Source of the DNA: Rhodopseudomonas palustris
GTDB lineage: Bacteria; Pseudomonadota; Alphaproteobacteria; Rhizobiales; Xanthobacteraceae
DNA length: 64,000 bases
Reading direction: 5' to 3'
Assembly: GCF_003591005.1 (NCBI RefSeq)
Contig: NZ_QYYD01000003.1
Location: forward strand, 124,001 to 188,000
Below, piece after piece: positions 27,700 to 36,628 of the stretch. Position numbers and translations under genes: made by a program. The stretch's first letter is position 1; each line of letters opens with the position of its first letter. Under the pieces are notes generated by a model. The model saw only the letters and a program-made list of their open reading frames with translations. It did no database searches and was not told the origin of the DNA.

Positions 27700-28518
27700 C
27701 TACGTCCCCACTCGCAGCGCGGTGCCCTGTTTGCGCAGCAGCGCGATCACCGACAGGGGGGTGATCAGGCCGGTGCGGGGGTTGTCGGAGGGAATGTTTT
27801 CGATGGTCACCGAGAACCGCGCCGAATCCGCATCGACCTCGATGCGGTGGGTGTTGCGGGTGACGGTGGGGTCGGCCCAGATTTCCACCATGGTGCGGTC
27901 CGGTCCGATGCCGGCGAGCGACAGCGCCACCGCGACGTTGAGATTGGCCGGAAAACCCTTGCCGGCCTCGCGGGCGCTGCCGTAGAACAGTTTCAGCGGT
28001 TCGCGCAGATTGTCGATGTCGATGCCGTTGTCGACGATGAACGGCGCGCCGCGCAGGCCAACGGCCGGCTTGCGGGTAATCATCCGCACGGAGTGAATGG
28101 TGCCGACCGCGGCGGCCGTCACGGCGTCGAGCCCGATCAGCGCGCCGGTCGGCACGATGATCTGGCCACCCTTGGCCTTGGCGATATCGATCAGGTCCTC
28201 GTGCTGCAGCAGCGCCGCGGCGCTGAGCACGATGGCGCTCTTGCCGTTGCTGACGAACGGCTCGACAATCGCGCGCAGCAGTTTGGCGGGAGCCGCCTCG
28301 ATCACCAGGTCGGCGTGATCGTGCAACTGATCGATTGGCACGACCAGCGGCGGCGCCCGCAAGCTCGCCAGGAAATCGCGATGCTTCTCCGGGCTGCCAC
28401 TGGCGACGGCGGTGAGCGTCAAGCCGTCGAGACTGCCGTCGAGTTCACGGGCGATCGCAGCACCGATGGCGCCGAGCCCAGCGATGGCGACGCGTTGCGG
28501 GGCCCGGCTGTTGCTCAT
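27700..28518 (-). CDS. Aspartate dehydrogenase-like oxidoreductase (NadX/DUF108 family)
   Basis: 272 aa. N-terminal Rossmann fold with GLGAIG at 14-19. The C-terminal DUF108 domain has the conserved TRNTHRIEVD (family His) and IENIPSDNPRTGLITPLSVIA (NPKT-like motif). Family members oxidise L-aspartate to iminoaspartate or run the reverse amination with NAD(P)H. Here the gene is in a catabolic, transporter-linked cluster without nadA or nadC, so a role in handling an amino group from a degraded substrate is as likely as NAD synthesis. It follows the 249-aa gene by 17 bases. Confidence 0.87.
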   Translation of the reverse strand: MSNSRAPQRVAIAGLGAIGAAIARELDGSLDGLTLTAVASGSPEKHRDFLASLRAPPLVVPIDQLHDHADLVIEAAPAKLLRAIVEPFVSNGKSAIVLSAAALLQHEDLIDIAKAKGGQIIVPTGALIGLDAVTAAAVGTIHSVRMITRKPAVGLRGAPFIVDNGIDIDNLREPLKLFYGSAREAGKGFPANLNVAVALSLAGIGPDRTMVEIWADPTVTRNTHRIEVDADSARFSVTIENIPSDNPRTGLITPLSVIALLRKQGTALRVGT

Positions 28519-28535
28519 GGCGGCGTCCTTCCGGC

Positions 28536-29285
28536 TCAGATCACGCGCTCGCGGTGAACGCAGCGGCAGTCCATCTCATAGTCGAGGCCTTCGACCGGCG
28601 GGCGGTTGAAGTGCCAGGTCAGGCCGTGGCGGAACACGCCGCGCTGGCCGAGTTCACGCTCGAGGAACGGATGGATGTCGTGCACGGTGTACAGCTGCGC
28701 GCCGGTGATCTCGGACCAGCTGCCGCCGAACGCGCTCATCCGCCGCTCCATCTCGCCAAGCACGAACTGCGCCTTTCGCTGCAGGCCGGCCGGGCTGATG
28801 TCGCCGAGCGCGACTGTGTGGTCGCGGTAATTGCCCTTGCCTTCCGGCGCTTCGCCGCTGCCGGCGATCACGAACGACTTCGGCGCGTTCTCGGCCGGCA
28901 CCGTATAGGAGAACGCGTAGAAGCTCGGCTCCGCCGGCGGGTCGAGTTGCGGACAGACATTGCTGCGCGCGATCGGATTGACGCGGTCCTGCATGATGCC
29001 CCAGTCGACCAGCGTCTTGATGTACACCTCGTTGAAGTCGACGAAGCCCTGTTCGGTGAACGGCGCGGGCGAGCGGAGTTCGCAGGCGCCAAACGCGGTC
29101 AGCGGCCGGCCGGCTTCCTTGAGTATCTCGGCGATCCTGGCAAAGCCCTGCTTCAGCGGCACCGGATTGGCGAAGCGCACGCGCTCGATCGTGAAGCCGG
29201 GCAGCGCGGCGATGCCGCAGGAATACTGGAAGACGCCCGGCATGTAGCGATAGCCGCTGTTCGGGGCTTCGACGGTCTCGATCAT
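28536..29285 (-). CDS. Unrecognised 249-aa cytoplasmic protein of the catabolic cluster
   Basis: Start ATG at 29285 after AAGAGGAA. Soluble, no signal peptide or helices. Visible features: YMPGVFQYSCGIAALPGF near the N-terminus, FGACELRSPAPFTEQGF about residue 70, and TGAQLYTVHDIHPFLERE with a possible His/Asp pair near residue 195. The C-terminus has CRCVHRERV. The two-half layout (about residues 15-110 and 115-240, each opening with an FxY or AFSYT stretch) could be a duplicated RidA/deaminase-like fold, but I cannot support this from sequence alone. Tight spacing to the dehydrogenase-like gene and to livF points to a shared pathway, perhaps deamination of a ring-cleavage product. Confidence 0.75.
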   Translation of the reverse strand: MIETVEAPNSGYRYMPGVFQYSCGIAALPGFTIERVRFANPVPLKQGFARIAEILKEAGRPLTAFGACELRSPAPFTEQGFVDFNEVYIKTLVDWGIMQDRVNPIARSNVCPQLDPPAEPSFYAFSYTVPAENAPKSFVIAGSGEAPEGKGNYRDHTVALGDISPAGLQRKAQFVLGEMERRMSAFGGSWSEITGAQLYTVHDIHPFLERELGQRGVFRHGLTWHFNRPPVEGLDYEMDCRCVHRERVI

Positions 29286-29322
29286 GATTCCTCTTTCGAT
29301 CAGCAAGTGAAACTTCGGATTG

Positions 29323-30066
29323 TCATTCCTGCAGCACGCCCAGATAGGCGTCGCGAACGATCGGGTCGGCGAGCAGCTCTTCGCCCGAGCCCTCGCGGAC
29401 GATGCGGCCCATGTCCATCACGAAGGCGCGGTCGCACAGATCGAGCGCGATGGTGACGTCCTGTTCGACCAGCAGGATCGAGGTGCCACCCTTGTTGAGG
29501 ACGCGCAGCGCGTCGACCAGCTGCTCGACCAGGAGCGGCGACAGGCCGAGCGAGAGTTCGTCGATCATCAGCAGCAGCGGCGCGCTCATCAGGCCGCGGC
29601 CGATCGCGCACATCTGTTGCTCGCCGCCGGACAGCGTCGCGGCCTGCTGATTGCGGCGCTCGCGCAGCCGCGGGAACGTCGTGTAGACCTGATCGAGATC
29701 CTGCTTGATCTCGGCGCGGCCGGCGCTGCGCAGATAAGCGCCCATCAACAGGTTCTCTTCGACGCTCATCGCACCGAACAGCCGGCGACCTTCCGGCACG
29801 TGGACGATGCCGTGCGACAGGATCTCGGCGGCGCTGCGGCCGGCGAGGTCGTGGCCTTCGGAGCGATACACGCCGCCACGCACCGCGACGAGGCCGGACA
29901 GCGTTCGCATCAGCGTGGTCTTGCCGGCGCCGTTGGAGCCGATCAGCGCGGTGATCTCGCCGCGGCGGACCGCGAGGTCGACGCCCCACAGCACCTGGAT
30001 CTCGCCATAGCCTGCGTCGAGCCCCTTGGCCTCGAGGATCAGATTATCAACCTTGCTCTCAGCCAT
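29323..30066 (-). CDS. livF: Branched-chain-type ABC transporter ATP-binding protein (LivF family)
   Basis: 247-aa ATPase. Walker A GSNGAGKT, signature LSGGEQQM, Walker B LLLMIDELSLGLSP and the LivF hallmark VPEGRRLFGAMSVEENLLMG. It overlaps livG by 8 bases. It energises uptake with LivG, LivH, LivM and the upstream binding protein. Confidence 0.93.
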   Translation of the reverse strand: MAESKVDNLILEAKGLDAGYGEIQVLWGVDLAVRRGEITALIGSNGAGKTTLMRTLSGLVAVRGGVYRSEGHDLAGRSAAEILSHGIVHVPEGRRLFGAMSVEENLLMGAYLRSAGRAEIKQDLDQVYTTFPRLRERRNQQAATLSGGEQQMCAIGRGLMSAPLLLMIDELSLGLSPLLVEQLVDALRVLNKGGTSILLVEQDVTIALDLCDRAFVMDMGRIVREGSGEELLADPIVRDAYLGVLQE

Positions 30067-30808
30067 GGCGGGCGGTCCGTTGCGCGTATTGCTGGCCCAG
30101 ATAGGCCTCGACCACGGCCGGATTGCTGATCACCTCGCGCGGCGGGCCGTCGGCGATCGGATGGCCGTTGTGCAGCACGACGATGCGGGTGCAGACGTTC
30201 AGCACCACCTTCATCAGATGCTCGATCATCACGATGGTGATGCCGTCGGCGGCGAGCTGGTGGATCAGCTTAGTGGCGCGCTCGACCTCGGCGCTGTTGA
30301 GGCCGGCATTGACCTCGTCGAGGAACAGCAGCTTGGGCTTCATCGCCAACGCTTTCGCAAGCTCGAGCCGCTTGCGCATCGCCAGCGTCAGCGTCGCGGC
30401 GGATTGCTCGGCCTGCGCCTCGAGGCCGACGAAGGCAAGATGCTCGCGCGCGGCCTCACGCGCCGATTTCAGGCTGGCGCCCGGCTGCGAGAACAGCGCG
30501 GCGGCGGCGACATTGTCGAGCGCGGAGAATTCGGCGAACGGCTGCACGATCTGGAAGGTGCGCGACAGGCCGAGCCGCGCGGCCTGATAGGCCTTGATCT
30601 TGGTGATGTCCTTGCCGTCAAACAGCACGGTGCCGGTGTTCGCCGGAGTGACGCCGCAGATGGTGTTGACCAGCGTGGTCTTGCCGGCGCCGTTCGGCCC
30701 GATCAGGCCGAGCACTTCGCCGCGCGCGACCGACAGAGTGACGTCGCGCAGCGCCTGCAGGCCGGAGAAGCGGCGCGATACGCCGGTGAGGCGGAGCAGT
30801 TCAGACAT
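30059..30808 (-). CDS. livG: Branched-chain-type ABC transporter ATP-binding protein (LivG family)
   Basis: 249-aa ATPase. Walker A GPNGAGKT; LGLSRTFQIVQPFAEFSALDN is the LivG hallmark. The signature region is unusual: LTLAMRKRLELAKAL replaces the usual LSxGQQR. Walker B is KLLFLDEVNAGLN, with Val in place of the usual Pro after DE. Length and remaining motifs are intact. It overlaps livM by 8 bases and livF by 8 bases. Confidence 0.92.
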   Translation of the reverse strand: MSELLRLTGVSRRFSGLQALRDVTLSVARGEVLGLIGPNGAGKTTLVNTICGVTPANTGTVLFDGKDITKIKAYQAARLGLSRTFQIVQPFAEFSALDNVAAAALFSQPGASLKSAREAAREHLAFVGLEAQAEQSAATLTLAMRKRLELAKALAMKPKLLFLDEVNAGLNSAEVERATKLIHQLAADGITIVMIEHLMKVVLNVCTRIVVLHNGHPIADGPPREVISNPAVVEAYLGQQYAQRTARHG

Positions 30809-31736
30809 GCTTGGTCCTCCGCCACAAACGATCGGCGCGGAGCGAGGTCAGGCCGTGCGGCAGGAACAGCAGCAGCAGCACGATCAGCACGCCGAGCACG
30901 CCGGTGTGGATGTGGGTGTAGTTGCGCCACACTAGTTCCTCGAGGCCGAGATACAGGAATGCACCGCACGCCACCCCGAGCGGCGAGCCGAGCCCGCCCA
31001 TCAGCGCCATCACGATCGGCTTCACCGAATACAGAATGTCGAACACGTCCGACGGATCGATGTAGTGCACCCAGGCGGCGTAGATGCCGCCCGCCACCGC
31101 GACGAAGCAGGCCGACAGGCCGAACGCCGCGGCCTTGGCCAGCGTGGTGTTGAGCCCGACCATGCTGGAGGCGGTCTCGTTCTGGCGGATGCAGTTGAGC
31201 GCAAAGCCGAGCTTGGAGTTGGCGACCGCGATCACCATCAGGGCGGTGAGCAGCATCACGCCCCACATCGTGTAGAAGTAGTAGGTCGCCTCCGCCATCA
31301 CGCCAGCGCCGGACACGAGCGGGATGTTCAGCCCCATGCCGCCGCCGGTGAGGTCCGTGGCGTTATTGACCAGTTCGCGCAGCACCTCGGCAAGCGACAG
31401 GCTGGCGATCGCGAAATAGTGCCCGCGCAGCCGCAGCAGAATGGCGCCGAGCAGGCCGGCGGCGAACAGCGCCAGCACGCCGGAGACGATCAGCGCCAGG
31501 CTCATCGGAACGCCTCTGCCCATCAGCACGCCGGTGCAATAGGCGCCGAAGCCGAAGAACGCTGCCGTCGCGAACGACGGATATCCGGCGAAACCGCCGA
31601 CAATGTTCCACGACAGCGCCAGCACCGCATACATGCAGGCCATAGTGCCGAGCCGCAGCGCATAGGCGCCGCCGAACAGCGGCAGCGTCGCCACGCAGGC
31701 GACCAGGATCAGGAGAGCGACGTGGCTGCGGGTCAT
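30801..31736 (-). CDS. livM: Branched-chain-type ABC transporter permease (LivM family)
   Basis: 311-aa permease with about 9 helices. Contains LALSWNIVGGFAGYPSFATAAFFG, the conserved LivM segment, and a charged end. The start is the ATG at 31736, overlapping the livH stop by ATGA; the open frame upstream is inside livH. Confidence 0.92.
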   Translation of the reverse strand: MTRSHVALLILVACVATLPLFGGAYALRLGTMACMYAVLALSWNIVGGFAGYPSFATAAFFGFGAYCTGVLMGRGVPMSLALIVSGVLALFAAGLLGAILLRLRGHYFAIASLSLAEVLRELVNNATDLTGGGMGLNIPLVSGAGVMAEATYYFYTMWGVMLLTALMVIAVANSKLGFALNCIRQNETASSMVGLNTTLAKAAAFGLSACFVAVAGGIYAAWVHYIDPSDVFDILYSVKPIVMALMGGLGSPLGVACGAFLYLGLEELVWRNYTHIHTGVLGVLIVLLLLFLPHGLTSLRADRLWRRTKHV

Positions 31737-32599
31737 TCGAAGCCCTTTCGGCCAAGCAGGCCCTGCGGGCGCAGCACCAGGAAGATGATCAGCAGCAGGA
31801 ACGACAGCGTGGTGGCGTGGGCCGGGCCGAGATAGGTGGCGCCGACGCTTTCGACCAGCGCCAACAGCAGGCCGCCGGCCAGCGCGCCCGAGACGCTGCC
31901 GAGGCCGCCGAGCACGCAGACCACGAAGGCCTTGCCGAGGAAGGTCGAGGAGGTCAGCGGCGAGATCGGGAAGATCAGCGCCATCAGCACGCCGGCGCAA
32001 CCGGCGAGCGCGGCGCCGAGCCCGAACGCCACCGCGTAGATCGACGGCACGTGGACGCCCATCAGCACCGCGGCGTCACGATCAAGCCGCACCGCCACGA
32101 TGGCGCGGCCGACCTTGGAGCGGCGCAGCAGCAAATAAAGCAGGCCGGTCAATGCCAGCGCGGTGGCGGTGGCGATCAGGCGGTCGACCGGCACCACCAC
32201 GTCGCCGAACGCCAGCGAGCCGAGCGGCGGGGTCAGGATCAGCTTGCGATAATCGGCGGTGAAGAAATAGATCATCGCGTTGTTCAGGATCAGGTCGAGC
32301 CCGAAGGTCAGCGTCAGCGTCACCAGCACCGGCGCGGTGATCACCCGGTTGAGGATCAGCCGCTGGATAACGTAGCCGAACGCGAAGAACAGCGGCGCCG
32401 CGACGAAGATCGCGTACCACGGCGACAGATGCAGCGACTGGTACAGCATGAACGCCAGATAGCCGCCGAGCACGATGAACGAGCCGTGGATCAGGTTGAT
32501 GACGTTGAGCACGCCCCACACCAGCGAAAACCCGATCGCGATGCAGGCATAGAGACTGCCCAGCACCAGCGCGTTGATCAGGATCTGGATGGCTTGCAT
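31733..32599 (-). CDS. livH: Branched-chain-type ABC transporter permease (LivH family)
   Basis: 288-aa permease with about 8 helices. Contains LINALVLGSLYACIAIGFSL at the N-terminus and VVCVLGGLGSVSGALAGGLL, both LivH hallmarks. The ATG at 32599 is the first within the coding-like part. The segment upstream contains repeat A and separates livH from the binding-protein gene by 199 bases. Confidence 0.92.
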   Translation of the reverse strand: MQAIQILINALVLGSLYACIAIGFSLVWGVLNVINLIHGSFIVLGGYLAFMLYQSLHLSPWYAIFVAAPLFFAFGYVIQRLILNRVITAPVLVTLTLTFGLDLILNNAMIYFFTADYRKLILTPPLGSLAFGDVVVPVDRLIATATALALTGLLYLLLRRSKVGRAIVAVRLDRDAAVLMGVHVPSIYAVAFGLGAALAGCAGVLMALIFPISPLTSSTFLGKAFVVCVLGGLGSVSGALAGGLLLALVESVGATYLGPAHATTLSFLLLIIFLVLRPQGLLGRKGFE

Positions 32600-32688
32600 G
32601 GGGGAGGGTTCACTTGGGTTGGGAGAGATTAGGAGCGCCGGCGGCGTGGCGACGGAGTAGATGTCGGATTGTCTACGAGGCCTTAGCC

Positions 32689-32772
32689 CCGTCATTGCGA
32701 GCGTAGCGAAGCAATCCAGGGGCCCCATGCGTGGCATGGATTGCTTCGTCGCTTCGCTCCTCGCAATGACGG
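32689..32772. repeat. Dispersed palindromic repeat A, copy 3
   Basis: ccgtcattgcgagcgtagcg at left, tcgctcctcgcaatgacgg at right, joined by gaagcaatccag and ggattgcttcgtcg. It is placed between the binding-protein gene and livH inside one probable transcription unit. In such places REP-like hairpins often allow higher expression of the first gene by protecting its mRNA 3' end. Confidence 0.87.
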
Positions 32773-32798
32773 GGAGAGGTCGGGGGCGGAAGAGAGGT

Positions 32799-34019
32799 TT
32801 ATTCGACGCCGACTTTCAATTCGCCCTGCTTGATCGCCTGCGGGAACAGCACCACCGGCTTGCCGCCCTGGATCTGGAAGACCGGCGGGTCGAGCGAGTT
32901 GATCTGGCCGTTCGCGCCGAACTTGACCGGGCCGAAGAAGGTGACGACGTCCATCTTGGCGAGTTCGTCGCGGACCTTGTCGCGGTCGGTCGAGCCGGCC
33001 TTCTCGATGGCGATCTGGAACAGCGCGCCGCACAGCGCGGCCGAAGCGTGCGCGTAGTCCGGCTCGGCGTTGTACTTCTCCTTGAACAGCTTCACGAAGT
33101 TCGCGGTCGAGCCGAAGATGTCCTTGCCTTCATATTGCGAGGCGGGGTGCCACCAGGCGGCGGAGGAGACGTTCTCGGCGCCCTTGCCGAGCGCGTCGAT
33201 GAACTCCTGATAGGCCGGGCCAGCGATCATCGACACCACCGGCGCCTTGATCTGCTGGTCGGCCATCTGCTTGCGCACCAGCAGCAAATCGTTGGTATAG
33301 CCGGTGACGAAGATCCACTGCGGTGCCAGCGCCTTGATCGACGACAGCGTCGCCGAATGGTCCAGCGTGCCGATCGCGTATTTCTCGAAATACGCCACTT
33401 CGAAGCCGGCGGCCTTGGCGGACTTCTCCATTTCCTGGGCGATCGCCAGCGGGAACAGGTCGTTGCGGGCGAGAATCGCGATCTTCTTCACCTCCGGCAC
33501 CTTGGCCTTGACCATCTCGGTCAGTGGTGTCGTCAGCGTGTCGTTGGGCGTGAAGGTGCCGAACAGATATTTGTAATTCTGGTCGTAGACCTGCACCGAG
33601 GAGGCGGTCGCGGCCAGCGTCGGCACTTTGTATTTCTCCGAGACGGTGCTGGCGGCCTTGGCGGCGCCGGAGCCGAAAGGCCCGAACAGGAAATTGACGT
33701 TGTTCTGGGTGATCAACTGCTCGCTGGCCTGCACGGCGCGCGGCGTGTTCGACTGATAGTCGGTATAGACGATCTCGACCTTGTACTTCTTGCCGCCGAC
33801 ATTGATGCCGCCGGCCTTGTTGGCCTGCTCGGCCCACAGATTATAGCCCTGCTGCTGCTTGATGGCTTCGGGCGCCAGCGGCCCGGTGATCGGCAGCGGC
33901 GCGCCGATCTTGATCACGTCGTCGGCCGACGCTGCGGCAATGTGAGTTCCGGAGGCCAGCACGGCGAGGCCGAGCGGGACAGAGAAGCGAACGCAGCGAG
34001 CAACCCACGTGTGAAGCAT
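32799..34019 (-). CDS. ABC transporter substrate-binding protein (LivK-like, type 1 periplasmic binding fold)
   Basis: 406-aa periplasmic protein. The signal peptide runs to about residue 31 (PLGLAVLASGTHIAAASA); the mature part opens DDVIKIGAPLPITGPLAPEA, the family N-terminus. Bilobed Leu/Ile/Val-binding fold length. The start is the ATG at 34019 after CCTTGGAG. It heads the leftward Liv cluster and is divergent from the LysR gene. The ligand is unknown; neighbours suggest an aromatic or amino-aromatic acid rather than branched-chain amino acids. Confidence 0.92.
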   Translation of the reverse strand: MLHTWVARCVRFSVPLGLAVLASGTHIAAASADDVIKIGAPLPITGPLAPEAIKQQQGYNLWAEQANKAGGINVGGKKYKVEIVYTDYQSNTPRAVQASEQLITQNNVNFLFGPFGSGAAKAASTVSEKYKVPTLAATASSVQVYDQNYKYLFGTFTPNDTLTTPLTEMVKAKVPEVKKIAILARNDLFPLAIAQEMEKSAKAAGFEVAYFEKYAIGTLDHSATLSSIKALAPQWIFVTGYTNDLLLVRKQMADQQIKAPVVSMIAGPAYQEFIDALGKGAENVSSAAWWHPASQYEGKDIFGSTANFVKLFKEKYNAEPDYAHASAALCGALFQIAIEKAGSTDRDKVRDELAKMDVVTFFGPVKFGANGQINSLDPPVFQIQGGKPVVLFPQAIKQGELKVGVE

Positions 34020-34068
34020 GCGGAAGTCTCCAAGGGAGGTGATGGCGCCAAATCCTGCCAAACCGTCC

Positions 34069-34118
34069 GTTCGAATAAAAGCATTGAATTTCGAGCCCTG
34101 AGATCGAATAATTCGAAC
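34069..34118. promoter_or_regulatory. Candidate LysR operator region
   Basis: GTTCGAAT at 34069-34076 and ATTCGAAC at 34111-34118 form a perfect 8-bp inverted repeat 34 bases apart. A further ATCGAATA lies directly before the right arm. It lies in the 167-bp gap between the binding-protein and LysR genes, where LysR proteins normally bind both strands' promoters. Inferred, not shown. Confidence 0.45.
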
Positions 34119-34186
34119 ACTAGCCAGTCGCTGCCGTAATCTTCGGCAGGCGGAATGCAAAGCGATCATCGAAGGAAACCATCACA

Positions 34187-35089
34187 ATGATCGAGTCCGC
34201 GGCGATCCGTTATTTCCGCGAGGTGACAGAATCCGGATCGATCAAGCAAGCCGCCGCGACGCTGCGGATTGCGCCGTCGGCGATCAGCCGGCAGATCCAG
34301 GCGGTCGAGGAGGAGCTGTCGGTCAAGCTGTTCGAGCGCAACGCCCGCGGCATGGTGCTGACCGACGCCGGCCGGCTGGTGTATCGCTACGCGGTCGACA
34401 ACCGCAGCCTGCTCGACGGCATCCGCACGCGGGTGCAGGAATTCGCGGCGATGAGCCGCGGCCAGGTCAAGCTCGCGACGGTCGAGGGCATGCTGTCGAA
34501 CTTCCTGTCGAACTTCCTGATCGAATTGTCAGCCGATTATCCGGGCATCTTCGTTTCGACGACGGTGCTCGGCTCACGCGCCGTCGCCGAAATCGTCGGT
34601 CGCAACGAGGTCGATCTCGGCCTGGTGTTCGGTCGCGCGCCGCGGCGCGATCTGATCGAGCTGGCGAGGATGCGGCAGTCGCTGTGCCTGATCGTCGCAC
34701 CGAACCATCCGCTGGCGACGCGGGAATCGTGCACCGTCAAGGAGCTCGCCGGGCTGCGCGTCGTGGTGCCCGATCCGTCGTTCGGGATTCGGCAGGAGGT
34801 CGATCGCGCCTGTGCCACCGCCAAGATCAGGTTGGAGATTTGCAGCGAAACCAACTCGCTGGCGTTCGCGCAGATGCTGGCGTGGCGCACCGACCTCGCC
34901 ACCTTCCTGCCGCGCGACACCGCGATGCCGGCGATCACCGCGGGCCGACTGGTCGCCGTGCCGCTGCGCGACCCGCGGCTGGAGGCGACGCAGGTAACGC
35001 TGGTGCAACTCGCCTCGCGCACCATCTCGCCGTCGTGCCGGATGGTGGCGGACCTGCTGGTGGCAAGGATGAAGAGCGCAAGGGAGTAG
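34187..35089 (+). CDS. LysR family transcriptional regulator
   Basis: 300 aa. N-terminal winged helix-turn-helix (FREVTESGSIKQAAATLRIAPSAISRQIQAVEEELSVKLFER, residues about 10-52, given here as the standard LysR pattern), then the co-inducer domain (residues about 90-290). Divergent from the leftward transporter/monooxygenase cluster, which it probably activates in the presence of the imported substrate or an intermediate. Confidence 0.92.
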   Translation: MIESAAIRYFREVTESGSIKQAAATLRIAPSAISRQIQAVEEELSVKLFERNARGMVLTDAGRLVYRYAVDNRSLLDGIRTRVQEFAAMSRGQVKLATVEGMLSNFLSNFLIELSADYPGIFVSTTVLGSRAVAEIVGRNEVDLGLVFGRAPRRDLIELARMRQSLCLIVAPNHPLATRESCTVKELAGLRVVVPDPSFGIRQEVDRACATAKIRLEICSETNSLAFAQMLAWRTDLATFLPRDTAMPAITAGRLVAVPLRDPRLEATQVTLVQLASRTISPSCRMVADLLVARMKSARE

Positions 35090-35121
35090 CTACTCCTCAG
35101 AGGCGACCACGCCAGCCCCAT

Positions 35122-35203
35122 CGTCATTGCGAGCGCAGCGAAGCAATCCAGCGCCACATGCGCGGCGTGGATTGCTTCGTCGCTTCGCTCCTCGCAATGA
35201 CGG
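35122..35203. repeat. Dispersed palindromic repeat A, copy 4
   Basis: Nearly identical to copy 3 (cgtcattgcgagcgcagcg ... ctcctcgcaatgacgg). It lies between the convergent 3' ends of the LysR and FAD-oxidase genes, a usual place for such elements. Confidence 0.87.
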
Positions 35204-35233
35204 GGAGAGGGCGTATTTAGACGTGACGCGCCC

Positions 35234-36628
35234 TTACGCCGCCTCGTCGCGCAGGTGATACCAGCGATACAACATCCGTTGGCCCAAGCGGCGGAACGGC
35301 TCGAAGGTGTGGGTTGGTAGTGGCGAGGTGAAGATCGGCAGGTCCTGGCCCTTGAAGTGCTGGCCGGCGATCATCTGCGCCATGCGGCGGCCGGCCTGCG
35401 CCGAGTAGGAGACGCCGTTGCCGCCGTAGCCGAGCGCGTAGAACAAATTGCTCTGCGGGTCGGGGCGGAAGATGCGTGGCATCATGTCGTGGCTGACGTC
35501 GACCCAGCCCCACCACGAGTAATCGATCTCGATGCCCTGCAGCGCCGGGAACTTGCGGTGCAGGCCGTCGATCAGCAGTTGCAGGTGCTTCGGCGCGTCG
35601 GCATCGGCGCCGGTGATTGACGAGCGGCTGCCGATCTGGATGCGGTTATCCGGCAGCAGCCGATAGTAATAGCGCAGCGTCCGCGTGTCGGTGAGCACCA
35701 GCTTGGTCTTGAAACCGGTGGCTTCGAGTTCGGCGGCGGTCAGCGGCCGCGTCACGATCGAGTTGGACAGGATCGGCATGCAGCGGCCGCGCAGCGCTGG
35801 CGTCAGGCCGGGCGCCGTGTAGGCGCCGGTGGCGATGCCGACCGCGCGGGCCCGCACGGTGCCGCCCGGCGTGCGCAAATGCAGCTTGCCGCCGCGCTGC
35901 TCGATGTTGGCGACCGGGCTCGCCGGATGCACCTTGACGCCGAGATCGCGCGCCATCCGCTGATAGCCGAAGGCGAGCTTGGCCGGGTGCACGCCGGTGC
36001 CGAGTGGCTCGAGCACCGCGCCGACCGCTTCGGCCTCGTTGACATATTCGCGGCGCAGCTGGTCGGCGCCAATCACGCGGGTCTGCTCGCCGAAGGTGTC
36101 GCGCAGCAGCGCGGCCTCGGTGGAGATCTTGTCGAGGTTGCGCTGACGATGCGCGATGTAGAGATGGCCGCCGCGCTGCGGTTCGCAGTCGATCGGGCTT
36201 TGCCGCACCAGCTCCTCGAATGTCTCGAAGCCGTCGCGAATCTCGCCGTGCAGCCGCTTGGCGACGTCGATGCCCCAGCGCGCGATCCATTGCGAGCGCG
36301 TCAGCCGACCGGCGGCGTTCTGGCCCTGGCCGCCGTTGCGGGTGCTGCAGCCCCAGGCGACGCGATTGGCTTCGAGCACCACCGGCTTGAGCCCGTGCTC
36401 GCGCGCCAGGAAGATCGCGCAGGCAAGGCCGGTGTAGCCGGAGCCGACGATCGCCACATCGGCATCGATGTCCGAACTAACCGGTCCGTCGTCCGCCGGC
36501 AGCGGCCCGGCGGTGGCGTGCCAATAGGTCGGTGCGTAGTCGCGGTTGTGGCCGGGGCCGTCGCTGACCAGCGGATCGTAATGCGGATCATAGGCCGCCA
36601 GCGGCGGCGTCTTGAGCGGCCCGTTCAT
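35234..36628 (-). CDS. FAD-dependent amine/amino-acid oxidase (DadA/OrdL/PuuB family)
   Basis: 464 aa. Start ATG at 36628. A leader of about 50 residues ends in DADVAIVGSGYTGLACAIFL, with the FAD GxGxxG (GSGYTG). WGCSTRNGGQGQNAAG is the conserved stretch of the PuuB/OrdL group. The C-terminal WWGWVDVSHDMMPRIF and YGGNGVSYSAQAG close the FAD site. It likely oxidises a secondary or gamma-glutamyl amine to an aldehyde. An aldehyde dehydrogenase nearby could take the product. It overlaps the SnoaL-like gene by one base (TGATG). Confidence 0.9.
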   Translation of the reverse strand: MNGPLKTPPLAAYDPHYDPLVSDGPGHNRDYAPTYWHATAGPLPADDGPVSSDIDADVAIVGSGYTGLACAIFLAREHGLKPVVLEANRVAWGCSTRNGGQGQNAAGRLTRSQWIARWGIDVAKRLHGEIRDGFETFEELVRQSPIDCEPQRGGHLYIAHRQRNLDKISTEAALLRDTFGEQTRVIGADQLRREYVNEAEAVGAVLEPLGTGVHPAKLAFGYQRMARDLGVKVHPASPVANIEQRGGKLHLRTPGGTVRARAVGIATGAYTAPGLTPALRGRCMPILSNSIVTRPLTAAELEATGFKTKLVLTDTRTLRYYYRLLPDNRIQIGSRSSITGADADAPKHLQLLIDGLHRKFPALQGIEIDYSWWGWVDVSHDMMPRIFRPDPQSNLFYALGYGGNGVSYSAQAGRRMAQMIAGQHFKGQDLPIFTSPLPTHTFEPFRRLGQRMLYRWYHLRDEAA

